Source: a virus. Taken from it: DNA of 21,624 nt. This document shows, in pieces, positions 8,076 through 16,021 of this stretch. The number at the start of each line of letters is the position of its first letter. Position 1 is the first letter of the stretch. Below the pieces are notes generated by a model. That model had not been told where the DNA came from. It was given only the letters and a program-made list of their open reading frames with translations, and ran no database searches. The DNA is taken from the IMG/VR virus record IMGVR_UViG_3300037628_000447, positions 1 to 21,624 of that record; one strand, given 5' to 3'. The position numbers were made by a program, and so were the translations under genes.

Positions 8076-8106
8076 CCCAGCAAGTCCTCTTTTGGAACTC
8101 ACTGGG
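8076..8106 (-). terminator. Stable intercistronic hairpin after the capsid genes
   Basis: On the minus strand the 12-base arms CCCAGTGAGTTC and GGACTTGCTGGG pair fully (nine Watson-Crick pairs and three G-T pairs) around a 7-base loop. It lies in the 90 bp gap between the 249-residue virion gene and the small FCCH gene, just before that gene's ribosome site. There is no U-run after it, so it may be a leaky terminator, an mRNA processing site or a 3' stabiliser for the abundant coat transcript rather than a standard intrinsic terminator. Confidence 0.45.
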
Positions 8107-8146
8107 AAATTGACTTAAACTCAATTACTAATTAGAGAACTTAGAG

Positions 8147-8896
8147 CTATCCAATGTCCCCAAGGTCATAAAATTGTCCATACTTTATAACTTCGATACG
8201 GAAAATATCTCCATCCGTACCCATCACTGAGGTACCGACCGTTAGTCTATACTCAATTGGGTCATATGTGTATGGATTCTCAGTATAAGGCGTCGCCAAC
8301 GGATTGTTGGGTCTGATTACTCTAGTCTCTAGAACAACACTACCACCAGATACATAAGCAGTAAACGCAGTAGAGTTTATTGCCTCGTCGCTAATAGGGT
8401 CTTTCAATGAGAATGAAGTTGTATCAATAACAACAATTCTAAACCTCAGGTTGTTCAATTGGTCCATTCCACGAGCTGTAGGCATATCAGGCCCTAAGTC
8501 GGTTATTCTCACCAACTGATTTGTCTGAAAACCATGCGTTGTGGATGTTGTTACAACACAAGGATCAGCCTGAGTTATACCTGAAATAGCTTCTCTAAAT
8601 TCAGTTACACCACCACTAGTATTAGCTGGCGTGAAACCGTTAGTCGCTGTATCCAAGAAGTTAAAAGAAGACCCTGCGTTTGTGTCTATAACCGCTTGTT
8701 GATACGCGTGTGCTGCTGTAGTCTGGCCTTTAAACCATACAGAAATAGGCAGATTACCCGCTGTAGCTGTCCAATCTGTTAGGTTATAAAAGATAGCCTT
8801 ATCAGCATCAAAGTTGAATTGAAACGTATGCTCAGCACCACCGGAAATAAACTTGTAGGCCTCAGTCATAGTTTGTCCATGAAATAAATCAGTCAT
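8147..8896 (-). CDS. Virion protein with FCCH-like domain
   Basis: A 249-residue protein immediately downstream of the coat gene. Residues 1-100 are a beta domain (YKFISGGAEHTFQFNFDADK; LPISVWFKGQTTAAHAYQQA). Residues about 102-191 are an FCCH-like module (ISGITQADPCVVTTSTTHGF through FTAYVSGGSVVL). The C-terminal piece (YTYDPIEYRLTVGTSVMGTD, then FRIEVIKYGQFYDL) is again beta. AAGGAGGTAAAAT precedes ATG 8896. Its place after the major capsid gene suggests a capsid decoration or head-completion protein. The central module is shared with the next gene, which looks like a stand-alone copy. Confidence 0.75.
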   Translation of the reverse strand: MTDLFHGQTMTEAYKFISGGAEHTFQFNFDADKAIFYNLTDWTATAGNLPISVWFKGQTTAAHAYQQAVIDTNAGSSFNFLDTATNGFTPANTSGGVTEFREAISGITQADPCVVTTSTTHGFQTNQLVRITDLGPDMPTARGMDQLNNLRFRIVVIDTTSFSLKDPISDEAINSTAFTAYVSGGSVVLETRVIRPNNPLATPYTENPYTYDPIEYRLTVGTSVMGTDGDIFRIEVIKYGQFYDLGDIG

Positions 8897-8907
8897 ATTT
8901 TACCTCC

Positions 8908-9843
8908 TTACGCTGCTTTAGTTGATAGTAATGTTACAATATGAGAATCATCTAGAATTGCAGCATTGAAATAAGCTGTGAAGCCCATTGACTGAAATCT
9001 ATTTAGATAATCATTGAAACCAAGAGGTTTTAGTATCATTTCTGTTGATACTTCATCTAATCCGATATAGCCATATGCGTTCTTGCCTACATATGTGTTG
9101 CTAAATACTGCCGGATCATCTGTTGTTACATCAATAAGTGTTGATGTAACTATTCTAGCTTCATCTAATGAACCATATTCAGCTTGTAAGATTGATTCTT
9201 GAGACCCGTATTCTTTTGTCGCCAAGAATGAATCAATGTTCCTGTAATCCGGTTTTAGTTTTACGTGAGCCGCAATCCAGAATGCTGCATCCACAGGCCC
9301 AGTTCCGAAACGAGATGTTCCTGGTACTGTAGGTGTCATCTTCTCTGTATTATTCTCATCAAGATAAGCTACCGCTCTTTCATGATCTTTTTGAGTAGTT
9401 TCCGTAATGGCATTACCGTTAGTTCCGTTAAGAGCTGAGATTTCAGGAACGCTTGATGCCCAAACTCCCCCCGTTACCTTATCCAGCATAGTATGCATGG
9501 CTTGAGATAAGTTATCTGCTGTCTCAAATGCTGTGTCATCTTCAACGACTAGAAGTACTTTTCCAGATAGAAGAACAACTTTACCAAACTCTTGAACTGT
9601 AACGTTAACGTCGGATTTCAAGATTTGCTCTGGTGCTGGATCTCCATCTTCTGGAAGTACAACTGGATCTGAATTTAAATTCTCTTGGCGTCTCATTGCC
9701 ATTGTCTGAGTGTTCTTTTGTGGTAGCGTAAAAGATCTACCAAAAAGATTACGGACGTTGTGAGGTTTTGATCTCTGCAACAAGGCTCGGTGCGCCCATG
9801 TGTCAGACATTGAACCGTAAGTACTGGTTGTTGTTACTGTCAT
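8908..9843 (-). CDS. Major capsid protein, N4-gp56 type
   Basis: A 311-residue protein matching the N4-gp56 family layout, an HK97-fold coat. It has an N-terminal strand-rich region with WAHRALLQRSKPHNVRNLFG, then RSFTLPQKNTQTMAMRRQEN and the 'LpEdGdPAP' loop (about residues 60-70). A spine helix follows (FETADNLSQAMHTMLDKVTG), then a segment with FGTGPVDAAFWIAAHVKLKP. The C-terminal part contains VGKNAYGYIGLDE and a final strand, IVTLLSTKAA. I use ATG 9843, preceded by AAGGAGAAAAAAT. The longer reading from 9894 runs back into the scaffold gene. It lies directly after the scaffold gene, and the pair forms the procapsid shell. Confidence 0.87.
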   Translation of the reverse strand: MTVTTTSTYGSMSDTWAHRALLQRSKPHNVRNLFGRSFTLPQKNTQTMAMRRQENLNSDPVVLPEDGDPAPEQILKSDVNVTVQEFGKVVLLSGKVLLVVEDDTAFETADNLSQAMHTMLDKVTGGVWASSVPEISALNGTNGNAITETTQKDHERAVAYLDENNTEKMTPTVPGTSRFGTGPVDAAFWIAAHVKLKPDYRNIDSFLATKEYGSQESILQAEYGSLDEARIVTSTLIDVTTDDPAVFSNTYVGKNAYGYIGLDEVSTEMILKPLGFNDYLNRFQSMGFTAYFNAAILDDSHIVTLLSTKAA

Positions 9844-9863
9844 ATTTTTTCTCCTTATATGAC

Positions 9864-10496
9864 CTAACGACCTCTGCTTTTTGACTTCCTCCACGCTAGA
9901 AATTCAGAATCATCCATTCCCATAAGGTTGGCACTTTGAGCCAATCCTGCTGCCTTCGATACACCAGACGGTGATCCTGGGGCTTCCCTTTCTTGCTTTA
10001 CCTGCTTCTTTTCTACAGGCTCTCGGCTAGGAGTTAATTTATCCAAAAACTCAAATGCTTCTTCATATCTATTTGTGGCTGTCGATATTGCAGTTGTTAA
10101 ATTAGGTCTTTCTTTTAAAAAATCTTTTAACCTTTCGTTTACTATTGCAGCTTTTTCTGGATTTTCTTTAATCCAGCGCTTTTCTTCTACAGCTTGGATA
10201 ATTGCTAACTCATGTTTCCCCATATCTCCCTTTGTTACGGGATCATATTTGGACTCGTCCTCTTCTTGAGGTTGCGACTGCATTTGTTTTAGCTGAGCCT
10301 CTCTATAGGCTTTATTCTCTTCTTCAGCTTCTTGCCTCTTTCTTCTCTCCTTTTGGAGAGCCGATAAAGGTACGGTCTTTTCCTCTTGGACTTGTTTAGC
10401 CTCTTGCGGCTGCTCTTCTTGGCTCTGTACTTCTTGTACAGGGGTTTCTTGAGCTTCCGCTTTATCCTCTACTGCTACAGATTCGGTATCTGTCAT
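9864..10496 (-). CDS. Capsid scaffolding protein
   Basis: A 210-residue, highly charged protein without Cys. The first 40 residues are Glu/Gln-rich and probably disordered (EVQSQEEQPQEAKQVQEE). TVPLSALQKERRKRQEAEEE starts a long helix or coiled coil, and residues about 85-160 are further helices (ELAIIQAVEEKRWIKENPEK). The C-terminus is basic (FLAWRKSKSRGR), as in scaffolds that dock on the coat protein through a positively charged end. GGGAGACAATAT precedes ATG 10496. Position directly before the coat gene, composition and length all fit a scaffold. Sequence similarity was not tested. Confidence 0.82.
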   Translation of the reverse strand: MTDTESVAVEDKAEAQETPVQEVQSQEEQPQEAKQVQEEKTVPLSALQKERRKRQEAEEENKAYREAQLKQMQSQPQEEDESKYDPVTKGDMGKHELAIIQAVEEKRWIKENPEKAAIVNERLKDFLKERPNLTTAISTATNRYEEAFEFLDKLTPSREPVEKKQVKQEREAPGSPSGVSKAAGLAQSANLMGMDDSEFLAWRKSKSRGR

Positions 10497-10529
10497 ATAT
10501 TGTCTCCCGATTTGACGTAAGATAGCCTC

Positions 10530-10913
10530 TTACGATGGCATTGCACCCTTTGCTTGTAGGTAGGCGACACCTTTTTTGTTAAATTCTACTTTTAGTTTCT
10601 CCCCTTTTCTCTTCGGGGTCACCATCCATAACATTTCATTAAACCCACGCTGGTTACATACGTACCAAACTATGGAGTTAGAAACGAATGGAGGAAGTTT
10701 TGTTGTTATCTTCGGTGCATCTATGCAAAAACGATCCGGTTGTTGTGGATCAAATTTAGCGTGAAACGTCAAAAAATAAGGCTTACTTATATTCTGATGT
10801 TCCCTTATAGCCTTATCTACCCAATCGTCTATTGATTTTTTTAAGGACTGTTTCTCGTCCACAAACTTTTGAGGTAGAATTAACCCGCTAACCGGACATT
10901 TCGACATTCGCAT
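10530..10913 (-). CDS. Conserved capsid-region protein of unknown function
   Basis: A 127-residue protein. It opens MRMSKCPVSGLILPQKFVDE, followed by a helical segment (KKSIDDWVDKAIREHQNISK). A beta-rich core follows with PYFLTFHAKFDPQQPDRFCI, VSNSIVWYVCNQRGFNEMLW and KGEKLKVEFNKKGVAYLQAK. Three Cys (positions 6, 63 and 86) do not form an obvious zinc site. The start ATG overlaps the previous stop by one base (TAATG), so the two genes are probably coupled. An alternative start is Met3. It lies between a Tad2-like gene and the scaffold. It could be a head-assembly or host-takeover protein; I cannot decide. Confidence 0.78.
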   Translation of the reverse strand: MRMSKCPVSGLILPQKFVDEKQSLKKSIDDWVDKAIREHQNISKPYFLTFHAKFDPQQPDRFCIDAPKITTKLPPFVSNSIVWYVCNQRGFNEMLWMVTPKRKGEKLKVEFNKKGVAYLQAKGAMPS

Positions 10914-11137
10914 TATGTACCTATATATATTTCCCAGTCTTCACCGAACAAATCGCCTTGTGAGGCAAGCCAAGGAATTAACTTATCCTGAGCGTTCTTA
11001 ATGTAAATAAAAGGAAGTTGCATTTTTGAGTCCTCAGAAGGAAGCTGCATTTCAATATATTGATTCACACAGTTCCAACCTGACCTAAATAGCCTTTCTT
11101 TCTCTTTTATTTTATTCAATGCTTTAGAAAAATTCAT
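10913..11137 (-). CDS. DUF2829/Tad2-like protein (candidate anti-Thoeris)
   Basis: A 74-residue protein with the DUF2829 layout: MNFSKALNKIKEKERLFRSG, then WNCVNQYIEMQLP, then LPFIYIKNAQDKLIPWLASQ, then GDLFGEDWEI. The opening 'MNF..AL..IK......R.GWN' and the end 'PWLASQ.D....DWEI' are the family's signature. Tad2, a DUF2829 protein, is known to bind and sequester the glycocyclic ADP-ribose messenger of Thoeris defence. At 74 residues this copy is short because the loop between the two halves is reduced. It is embedded between portal and scaffold, so it would be made late with virion proteins, which is odd for a defence blocker. Family membership is fairly sure; the anti-defence role is inferred. 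Confidence 0.8.
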   Translation of the reverse strand: MNFSKALNKIKEKERLFRSGWNCVNQYIEMQLPSEDSKMQLPFIYIKNAQDKLIPWLASQGDLFGEDWEIYIGT

Positions 11138-11139
11138 AG

Positions 11140-11331
11140 TTACATTCCGCTTTTGCCTCTTAAAGAATCTTTTTCAGCTTCAGCTTTTTTCATCATTCTA
11201 TTGACTTTTTGCTGATCTGGATTTGATCCTGGACCTGCTTCCGGCGCAACTCTTTTTGCATTTGGTAACGGATTATCCTTTGAAGAATAAAGTCCTTTAC
11301 CTGAGTTCATTGAACCTCTTTTTTCAGGCAT
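11140..11331 (-). CDS. Small basic protein following the portal
   Basis: A 63-residue, hydrophilic, Gly/Pro/Lys-rich protein (MNSGKGLYSSKDNPLPNAKR; EAGPGSNPDQQKVNRMMKKA) that is probably disordered except for a C-terminal helix. GGGAGGTTAGAA precedes its ATG and overlaps the portal stop codon, so translation is linked to the portal. Short proteins with 'NPLPNAKRV' occur next to P22-like portals, but I do not know a function. Portal assembly or internal head protein are possible. Confidence 0.75.
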   Translation of the reverse strand: MPEKRGSMNSGKGLYSSKDNPLPNAKRVAPEAGPGSNPDQQKVNRMMKKAEAEKDSLRGKSGM

Positions 11332-11333
11332 TT

Positions 11334-13451
11334 CTAACCTCCCTGTGTTAGTTGTAATTGTTGAGTTTGTGATTTGTCTTCAACTGCTGATTCAACTTGT
11401 ATTTTCTCTTCTACACGTTGCCTTTCAGCCTGTTCTTGAAGATGAATTTGATTTACAAACTGTGCTACTTGCATAATTCTGTCTTCGTTAAGTTTTGAGA
11501 GTTCAACCATTGTTTTAGCCTTATCAAGCTCTGCTTGTGCTAGGTTTTGTACGCTCTCGGAAGCTCTCTCGGCAGTTAAGCCTTCATTAGCATCACCTCT
11601 AGTATCTCTTTCATGCGCTAATGAGTATTGAGATTCTTTTGTTGCATCTAGGACCTCTAGCTGTTTTAGTGCTGTCGCTGTCTGAATCTCTTCTTGTTTC
11701 TGTAGCTGTTGTTGCTGCGCTTGTTGCTGTTGCTCGATTGACTCCTTAAGGCTGCTTATGCCTGCTATTTGAAGGGCGTCTACTATCTCAGATTGAGGGA
11801 CATCAATTATTCCATCACGTTTCAAATTAACTAGCTCTGAGTAGTAAGCATCTTTTTGAGATTGGGATCTTATTCCTTCTTTTATAACTGCATCAAAATT
11901 CTCAAATTCTTGGCTATAGAACTGTTCCGTCGGTTGTTCTCCTAGTATTCTAGCTACTTTCCCAGCGGGATAATTCTTTTGTATTGCCTCTAATAATAGG
12001 CCGCCAATAACTCTTTGAGCCTCTGAAATATTATCAAACACTTTTCTGCATGATCTTAATCCCTGACCTATTCTTACTTGTGCTAGCCTTCCAGATATCT
12101 GAGTATTTCCTTTCTCATCTATTCCTAATACGGATTCAGTTACATTAGCAAGTGTTAAGCTCATTTGGTCTAGTACATTCTGGTATTCTATTAATGATGG
12201 ACTAGTAGTGCCGCCAACTAATTCTTGTACCGAATTAAGCCCGTCTCTTGCATCTTCGTTTATTCCAATGATCTTGTTTTGTCCCGATTGTCTAAGTTCA
12301 TCAGGATCGTTGATACTTCCAATGATGTATTTGTAGCCCTTAGATATGTCACTATCTATCATATCGATGATTTTCATGTGACGCTTGTTGAACTGTCTCT
12401 GATTCGAATACAGCGTTGCGGGTATTCCCTGTATTCTTTTAGAAGCCATCCAGATTGAAGGCTCAAAGTAACAAATATTAGGAGCGAAAGGATATCTTTC
12501 TGCTATTTTAGTTTGATCTTCACCGGTATAAACTGGGATTCCGTTTAACATTATGTTGAGTTCAATAAATGGTCTTTCTACATCCATTATATCGACGTCA
12601 AGTGCTAAGCCTTGTGTATTAACGAAATCTTCACTTTCTCTTAGCTGTTTTAGTCTCGGTATTCCAGCTTTTAGTTTGTCTAGTTCTTCTTTCGGTAGAT
12701 CGGTTATATCTCTATAGAATGAATTGTCTCTATTGACTAAGAACTTACGTTTTCTTGTGGTAGCTCTATAATACTGGTCGTAGGCTATTAGATTCTTAGC
12801 CTTCATCATTGTAGTAAAGTTAGGGTGGTATTGGATGAACTTATCATCTCTAAAGGAGGTGGGGATATCATCTATTACTTGTGGGTCTACAAATGGAAGA
12901 AGCTGCTTTACGGTCTCTCTATTCATTAGATCCCTAGTTATTGCGTATCCACAATCCGAAAGGTCAATATTCTCAAATGTCGGATCAAGATAAAATGAAT
13001 TATATGTTCTATTAAAAAAGACAATGTCTCCATTTACGAAGTCTTTAGAATAGTCCATTCTAAGACCACATAAAGAGATGCCGGATTTTAGGCATTCATC
13101 TGCCGAATCCAAGAACTTCTTATATCCTGAGCCTTTATCCCATCTATCATAGCCTAATTCAGTGAACTGATCGGCTGTTTTCTCATCGCTTCCCTCTACC
13201 GGTGAATAGACTATAGAATTAAGGTTGTCTCTAAGATATCCCGAATAGAACTGTAATGGCCTACGGATAATATTGAATTCAATTGGCTCTCTGCCTTCAC
13301 CTTGAAGGTTTTTAAGCTCTGCATCTGACCACGTATGACCTGAGGCTGCTAGCGTATATACTCTAGCGTTTTCATTGAATGACGCCCAGAAATCATGAGC
13401 GTATTGATAGTTGGCTTGGAATTCACTTCTTATCTCATATTCTCTAGACAT
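11334..13451 (-). CDS. Portal protein, P22 gp1-like
   Basis: A 705-residue portal. The N-terminal region has RREPIEFNIIRRPLQFYSGY-type clip/wing sequence (actual text EPIEFNIIRRPLQFYSGYLR at about residue 75). The core includes PFAPNICYFEPSIWMASKRI and QISGRLAQVRIGQGLRSC, typical of P22-like portals where a dodecamer forms the DNA entry channel. Residues from about 575 on are a Gln-rich helix (QQQQAQQQQLQKQEE) and then a long Glu/Lys/Gln coiled coil, comparable to the P22 portal barrel. Length is close to P22 gp1 (725). The start ATG 13451 has no clear Shine-Dalgarno. The 60 bp gap after the terminase gene has weak promoter-like AT-rich sequence (TTGTTT, 18 bp, TATACA) only. Confidence 0.88.
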   Translation of the reverse strand: MSREYEIRSEFQANYQYAHDFWASFNENARVYTLAASGHTWSDAELKNLQGEGREPIEFNIIRRPLQFYSGYLRDNLNSIVYSPVEGSDEKTADQFTELGYDRWDKGSGYKKFLDSADECLKSGISLCGLRMDYSKDFVNGDIVFFNRTYNSFYLDPTFENIDLSDCGYAITRDLMNRETVKQLLPFVDPQVIDDIPTSFRDDKFIQYHPNFTTMMKAKNLIAYDQYYRATTRKRKFLVNRDNSFYRDITDLPKEELDKLKAGIPRLKQLRESEDFVNTQGLALDVDIMDVERPFIELNIMLNGIPVYTGEDQTKIAERYPFAPNICYFEPSIWMASKRIQGIPATLYSNQRQFNKRHMKIIDMIDSDISKGYKYIIGSINDPDELRQSGQNKIIGINEDARDGLNSVQELVGGTTSPSLIEYQNVLDQMSLTLANVTESVLGIDEKGNTQISGRLAQVRIGQGLRSCRKVFDNISEAQRVIGGLLLEAIQKNYPAGKVARILGEQPTEQFYSQEFENFDAVIKEGIRSQSQKDAYYSELVNLKRDGIIDVPQSEIVDALQIAGISSLKESIEQQQQAQQQQLQKQEEIQTATALKQLEVLDATKESQYSLAHERDTRGDANEGLTAERASESVQNLAQAELDKAKTMVELSKLNEDRIMQVAQFVNQIHLQEQAERQRVEEKIQVESAVEDKSQTQQLQLTQGG

Positions 13452-13511
13452 AGTACCACTAAAATTTTTAATGCTACCATTACTAAACCATGTATATTTT
13501 TTATTTGCAAA

Positions 13512-15794
13512 TTAAAACAATCGATTACGCCTTTGAACGGCTTTCTTATGCTTTTGTAGCGCTGCCCTGTTACCTCCTACTGCTTCAATGTGAGTCACCG
13601 CCTGCATCGCATATATAAACGAATCTGCGTGGTGTGTGGCATCGTTTTTACAAGGCTCGTCAAGGTATTTTCCGTATTGCTCAGACCATTTCTTTCGATA
13701 CTTATTTATCACATCTATAAAAGGTTTAACCTTTTTAACGTTGAATACGCATCTAGAGAATTTTATTTTAGCATTGGATATGTTTAGGTTCTTGTCTGTT
13801 CTTGGAAGGACAATAAACTTTGTTTCCGTATGCTGGAAATATCTTCTAAAGTCTCGCTCATATGTGTTCTCTACAACAATGCCATCTCTATGTGCTGCGT
13901 CGTGGGGCAAGAACACCGTATTATAAATATAAGGCTTATCTTGGAGTAGAAAGTTAGAGTAAAAATCAACGCCTTTGTTGTTATCTTCATAGTAATCTAT
14001 GATTCTTATCTCTCCGTGGACAATTTGAAAGAATGTTATCACCGTTAGATCGTTAACTCCGATATCCATAGCTATATAAACTTGCTCTATAGCGTCGTAT
14101 AAAGAGTTGTAAACGCACCGCTTCTCTTGATAGGCTAGTTCTATGCATTGCTGGAAGTAGTAAGCGTCAGAGCTTGACAAGAATGCCTCTGACACTGTCG
14201 ATGGGAACTCTTGCCTCATCTTATCGCCTTGATCTAAGCGCTTTTCTGCGTACCAGTTTCTTTGCTGTTGAGTAATCTTTGTGTTAAGTTTTTTCTCTAG
14301 ATCATCAAAGTAATCCGTTAAGGCTACTTCATATTCTATCTTTTTGTTTGAAACATATGAGTCTTCCTCGAGCCAGTTAAAAAAGAATAGCTTGTATTGC
14401 AAAGGCGACAGGTCTTTATTCTCATGTTGAGACGCTATATTTACCATGTCGGTATAGTATCCTTCATTTCCTTCCCCCGTGCTTTCTATAATACAAGTAC
14501 TGTCTTTGGAAATAGCATTTAATGTGCCGGTTACAACTTCTTGAGCTTTTAGAGGATTTCTAGCACATGTCTTTCCGAATTCAGATACTAACACAAGCTG
14601 ATAAGCACCACCTCTGAGTGTCGTATCTACTCTAAGTGTTGAGCCATTCTTGAATGTGATTTCTTTTGTTGATCGCTGTACAACGCCTGCTAGCTCTCTT
14701 GCCATTGGCCTTAACTCATCGACTGCATGCCCGATGATTTTCTTAAAGATATGCTCAGCATGATCTCTTGAATAACTAACGATTCCTGCCGTAAGATTAT
14801 TATTAAATATAGCTTCGTCTAAGATGTAGAGTACGGCGAATGTTGAATTATGAGAAACATATCCGTCTGCTATATAAGTTTTAATAGAGGTTTGTAAGTC
14901 AACAACTTCCCTTTCTCCAATGCTTTCAATCTTTATAATTGTTGAGTAATTACCTTCTACTACAAGAGGAACTTTCTTTCCCTCCCACCAATCTCTATCT
15001 AAAAATCTTGACGGCCTAGTTATTCCGATTAGTTTCATGACCTCGCTAACATGAGCGACCACTATCTTATTTACCGGTTTCTTTCCGAACTTAGAAGGAC
15101 GGTCGGCCTTATCGACCTCAATCCTATAATTATAACCCCTAGAACCGAAATAAGCTTCTAGTCTGTCAAAGACTGCTCCCTGTATTTGGCTTACGTTTAT
15201 ACTACCGCCTAATCTACTTTTTTTAGCAAGAGAGCCTTCTCCATCAAGCATGCCGCCCATCCACCCGTCTTCAAAACTTCCTTTTTCCCAAGTATCTGCT
15301 GTGATTCGTCTAATCCGGTTGCCAAGCTTAAGCTCTTTCTTTCCCAGGCCTTCAATGCTTCTCCAATGGTAGTCTGTCATCGTATTTCTTGCTAACCACC
15401 TGTGCTGACCTGTGCAAATTAAAGTTTTACCGTTCTCGAAAGTAATGCGGTAAGCTTTTTCAAGTCTCCTAAAAACCCCTTCTACCGTACCTTTTCTTAA
15501 TTTCCTTGCACTCCCCTGACATCTAGGAGTTTCATCTACACCTATAATCTCATCGCCGGCTTTCATATCCCCGATTCTAACCCAAGTAAAATCTGATTTT
15601 AAAATCTTAGTATTTGGATCTAAACACATGCCTAATTGGCGAGCTTTTAGGATTATATTGCGATTATGGAAGCCGGAAAGCACTTTTGCTTGAACTTTAT
15701 TTAACCTGAAGGGGATTGAATTTCCGTCTCTATCAACAATTCTATAGAGATTGTTCATTCTCCAAGTCTTATCAGCTAGAAGTTCTATGCTCAT
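13512..15794 (-). CDS. Terminase large subunit interrupted by an intein
   Basis: A 760-residue precursor: 500 residues of terminase and a 260-residue intein at residues 57-316. The flanking sequences join as KARQLGM + STFAV, restoring the ATPase P-loop. Further ATPase motifs are VLVSEFG (about 401-407) and IESTGEG (436-442). The C-terminal nuclease has AMDIG (Asp577), LPHDAAHR (Asp632) and HHADS (Asp724), the acidic set of the RNase H-like fold. The spliced enzyme would cut and pump phage DNA into the procapsid through the portal. The start overlaps the upstream stop (ATGA), so translation is coupled. Order TerS-small gene-TerL-portal is that of P22-like phages. Confidence 0.93.
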   Translation of the reverse strand: MSIELLADKTWRMNNLYRIVDRDGNSIPFRLNKVQAKVLSGFHNRNIILKARQLGMCLDPNTKILKSDFTWVRIGDMKAGDEIIGVDETPRCQGSARKLRKGTVEGVFRRLEKAYRITFENGKTLICTGQHRWLARNTMTDYHWRSIEGLGKKELKLGNRIRRITADTWEKGSFEDGWMGGMLDGEGSLAKKSRLGGSINVSQIQGAVFDRLEAYFGSRGYNYRIEVDKADRPSKFGKKPVNKIVVAHVSEVMKLIGITRPSRFLDRDWWEGKKVPLVVEGNYSTIIKIESIGEREVVDLQTSIKTYIADGYVSHNSTFAVLYILDEAIFNNNLTAGIVSYSRDHAEHIFKKIIGHAVDELRPMARELAGVVQRSTKEITFKNGSTLRVDTTLRGGAYQLVLVSEFGKTCARNPLKAQEVVTGTLNAISKDSTCIIESTGEGNEGYYTDMVNIASQHENKDLSPLQYKLFFFNWLEEDSYVSNKKIEYEVALTDYFDDLEKKLNTKITQQQRNWYAEKRLDQGDKMRQEFPSTVSEAFLSSSDAYYFQQCIELAYQEKRCVYNSLYDAIEQVYIAMDIGVNDLTVITFFQIVHGEIRIIDYYEDNNKGVDFYSNFLLQDKPYIYNTVFLPHDAAHRDGIVVENTYERDFRRYFQHTETKFIVLPRTDKNLNISNAKIKFSRCVFNVKKVKPFIDVINKYRKKWSEQYGKYLDEPCKNDATHHADSFIYAMQAVTHIEAVGGNRAALQKHKKAVQRRNRLF
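14847..15626 (-). mobile_element. Intein with LAGLIDADG endonuclease in the terminase P-loop
   Basis: The intein covers terminase residues 57-316. It starts with Cys1 (CLDPNTKIL, block A) and has TGQHRW (block B, with the conserved Thr and His, intein residues 72-77). A single LAGLIDADG-type motif GGMLDGEG lies at about intein residues 124-131. It ends VVDLQTS then YIADGYVSHN (blocks F and G), with the catalytic His-Asn pair. The next residue is Ser, the expected acceptor. All splicing residues are present, so it should be active. It is in frame within the terminase and flanked by the P-loop halves KARQLGM and STF. The 260-residue length leaves room for a compact endonuclease with only one clear motif. 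Confidence 0.92.
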
Positions 15795-16021
15795 TCATCG
15801 TCTACTTCAATTAAACAGTAAAAGCACGCGCCTAATCTGAAGGATGGATCAGGATTATTGGCTTCTTTATAAGTCAGGTCTGAAACCTTTGTCCCCTTAA
15901 GGCCCATTTCATTTGCAAAGATGAACATTCGTTCCATGCATGCCACAACATACGGGTCAAATTCGACTTTGCGTGTAATTCCTAAAAGTGGATGTTCAAA
16001 TGTCTTTTTCTTTTTAGTCAT
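15791..16021 (-). CDS. Small protein between the terminase genes
   Basis: A 76-residue protein (MTKKKKTFEHPLLGITRKVE; FANEMGLKGTKVSDLTYKEA; RLGACFYCLIEVDDE). It is basic at the N-terminus and acidic at the C-terminus, with Cys69-x2-Cys72 near the end. The start overlaps the TerS end by 8 bp (ATGACTAA) and the end overlaps the TerL start by 4 bp (ATGA), so all three genes are co-translated. It may help terminase assembly or be unrelated; there is no recognised family. Confidence 0.8.
   Translation of the reverse strand: MTKKKKTFEHPLLGITRKVEFDPYVVACMERMFIFANEMGLKGTKVSDLTYKEANNPDPSFRLGACFYCLIEVDDE

Noticed and set aside
11680-11730. Glutamine-rich run in the portal as a repeat or tandem element
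   Set aside because: It is a coding low-complexity helix of the portal C-terminus, not a DNA repeat array.
12225-12458. Rightward 77-codon frame inside the portal gene
   Set aside because: It lies fully antisense to a well-recognised portal region and has no ribosome site or protein-like pattern.
13475-13530. Promoter or terminator between terminase and portal genes
   Set aside because: The -35/-10 pair is weak (18 bp spacing) and the only stem is 5 bp, so neither is supported.
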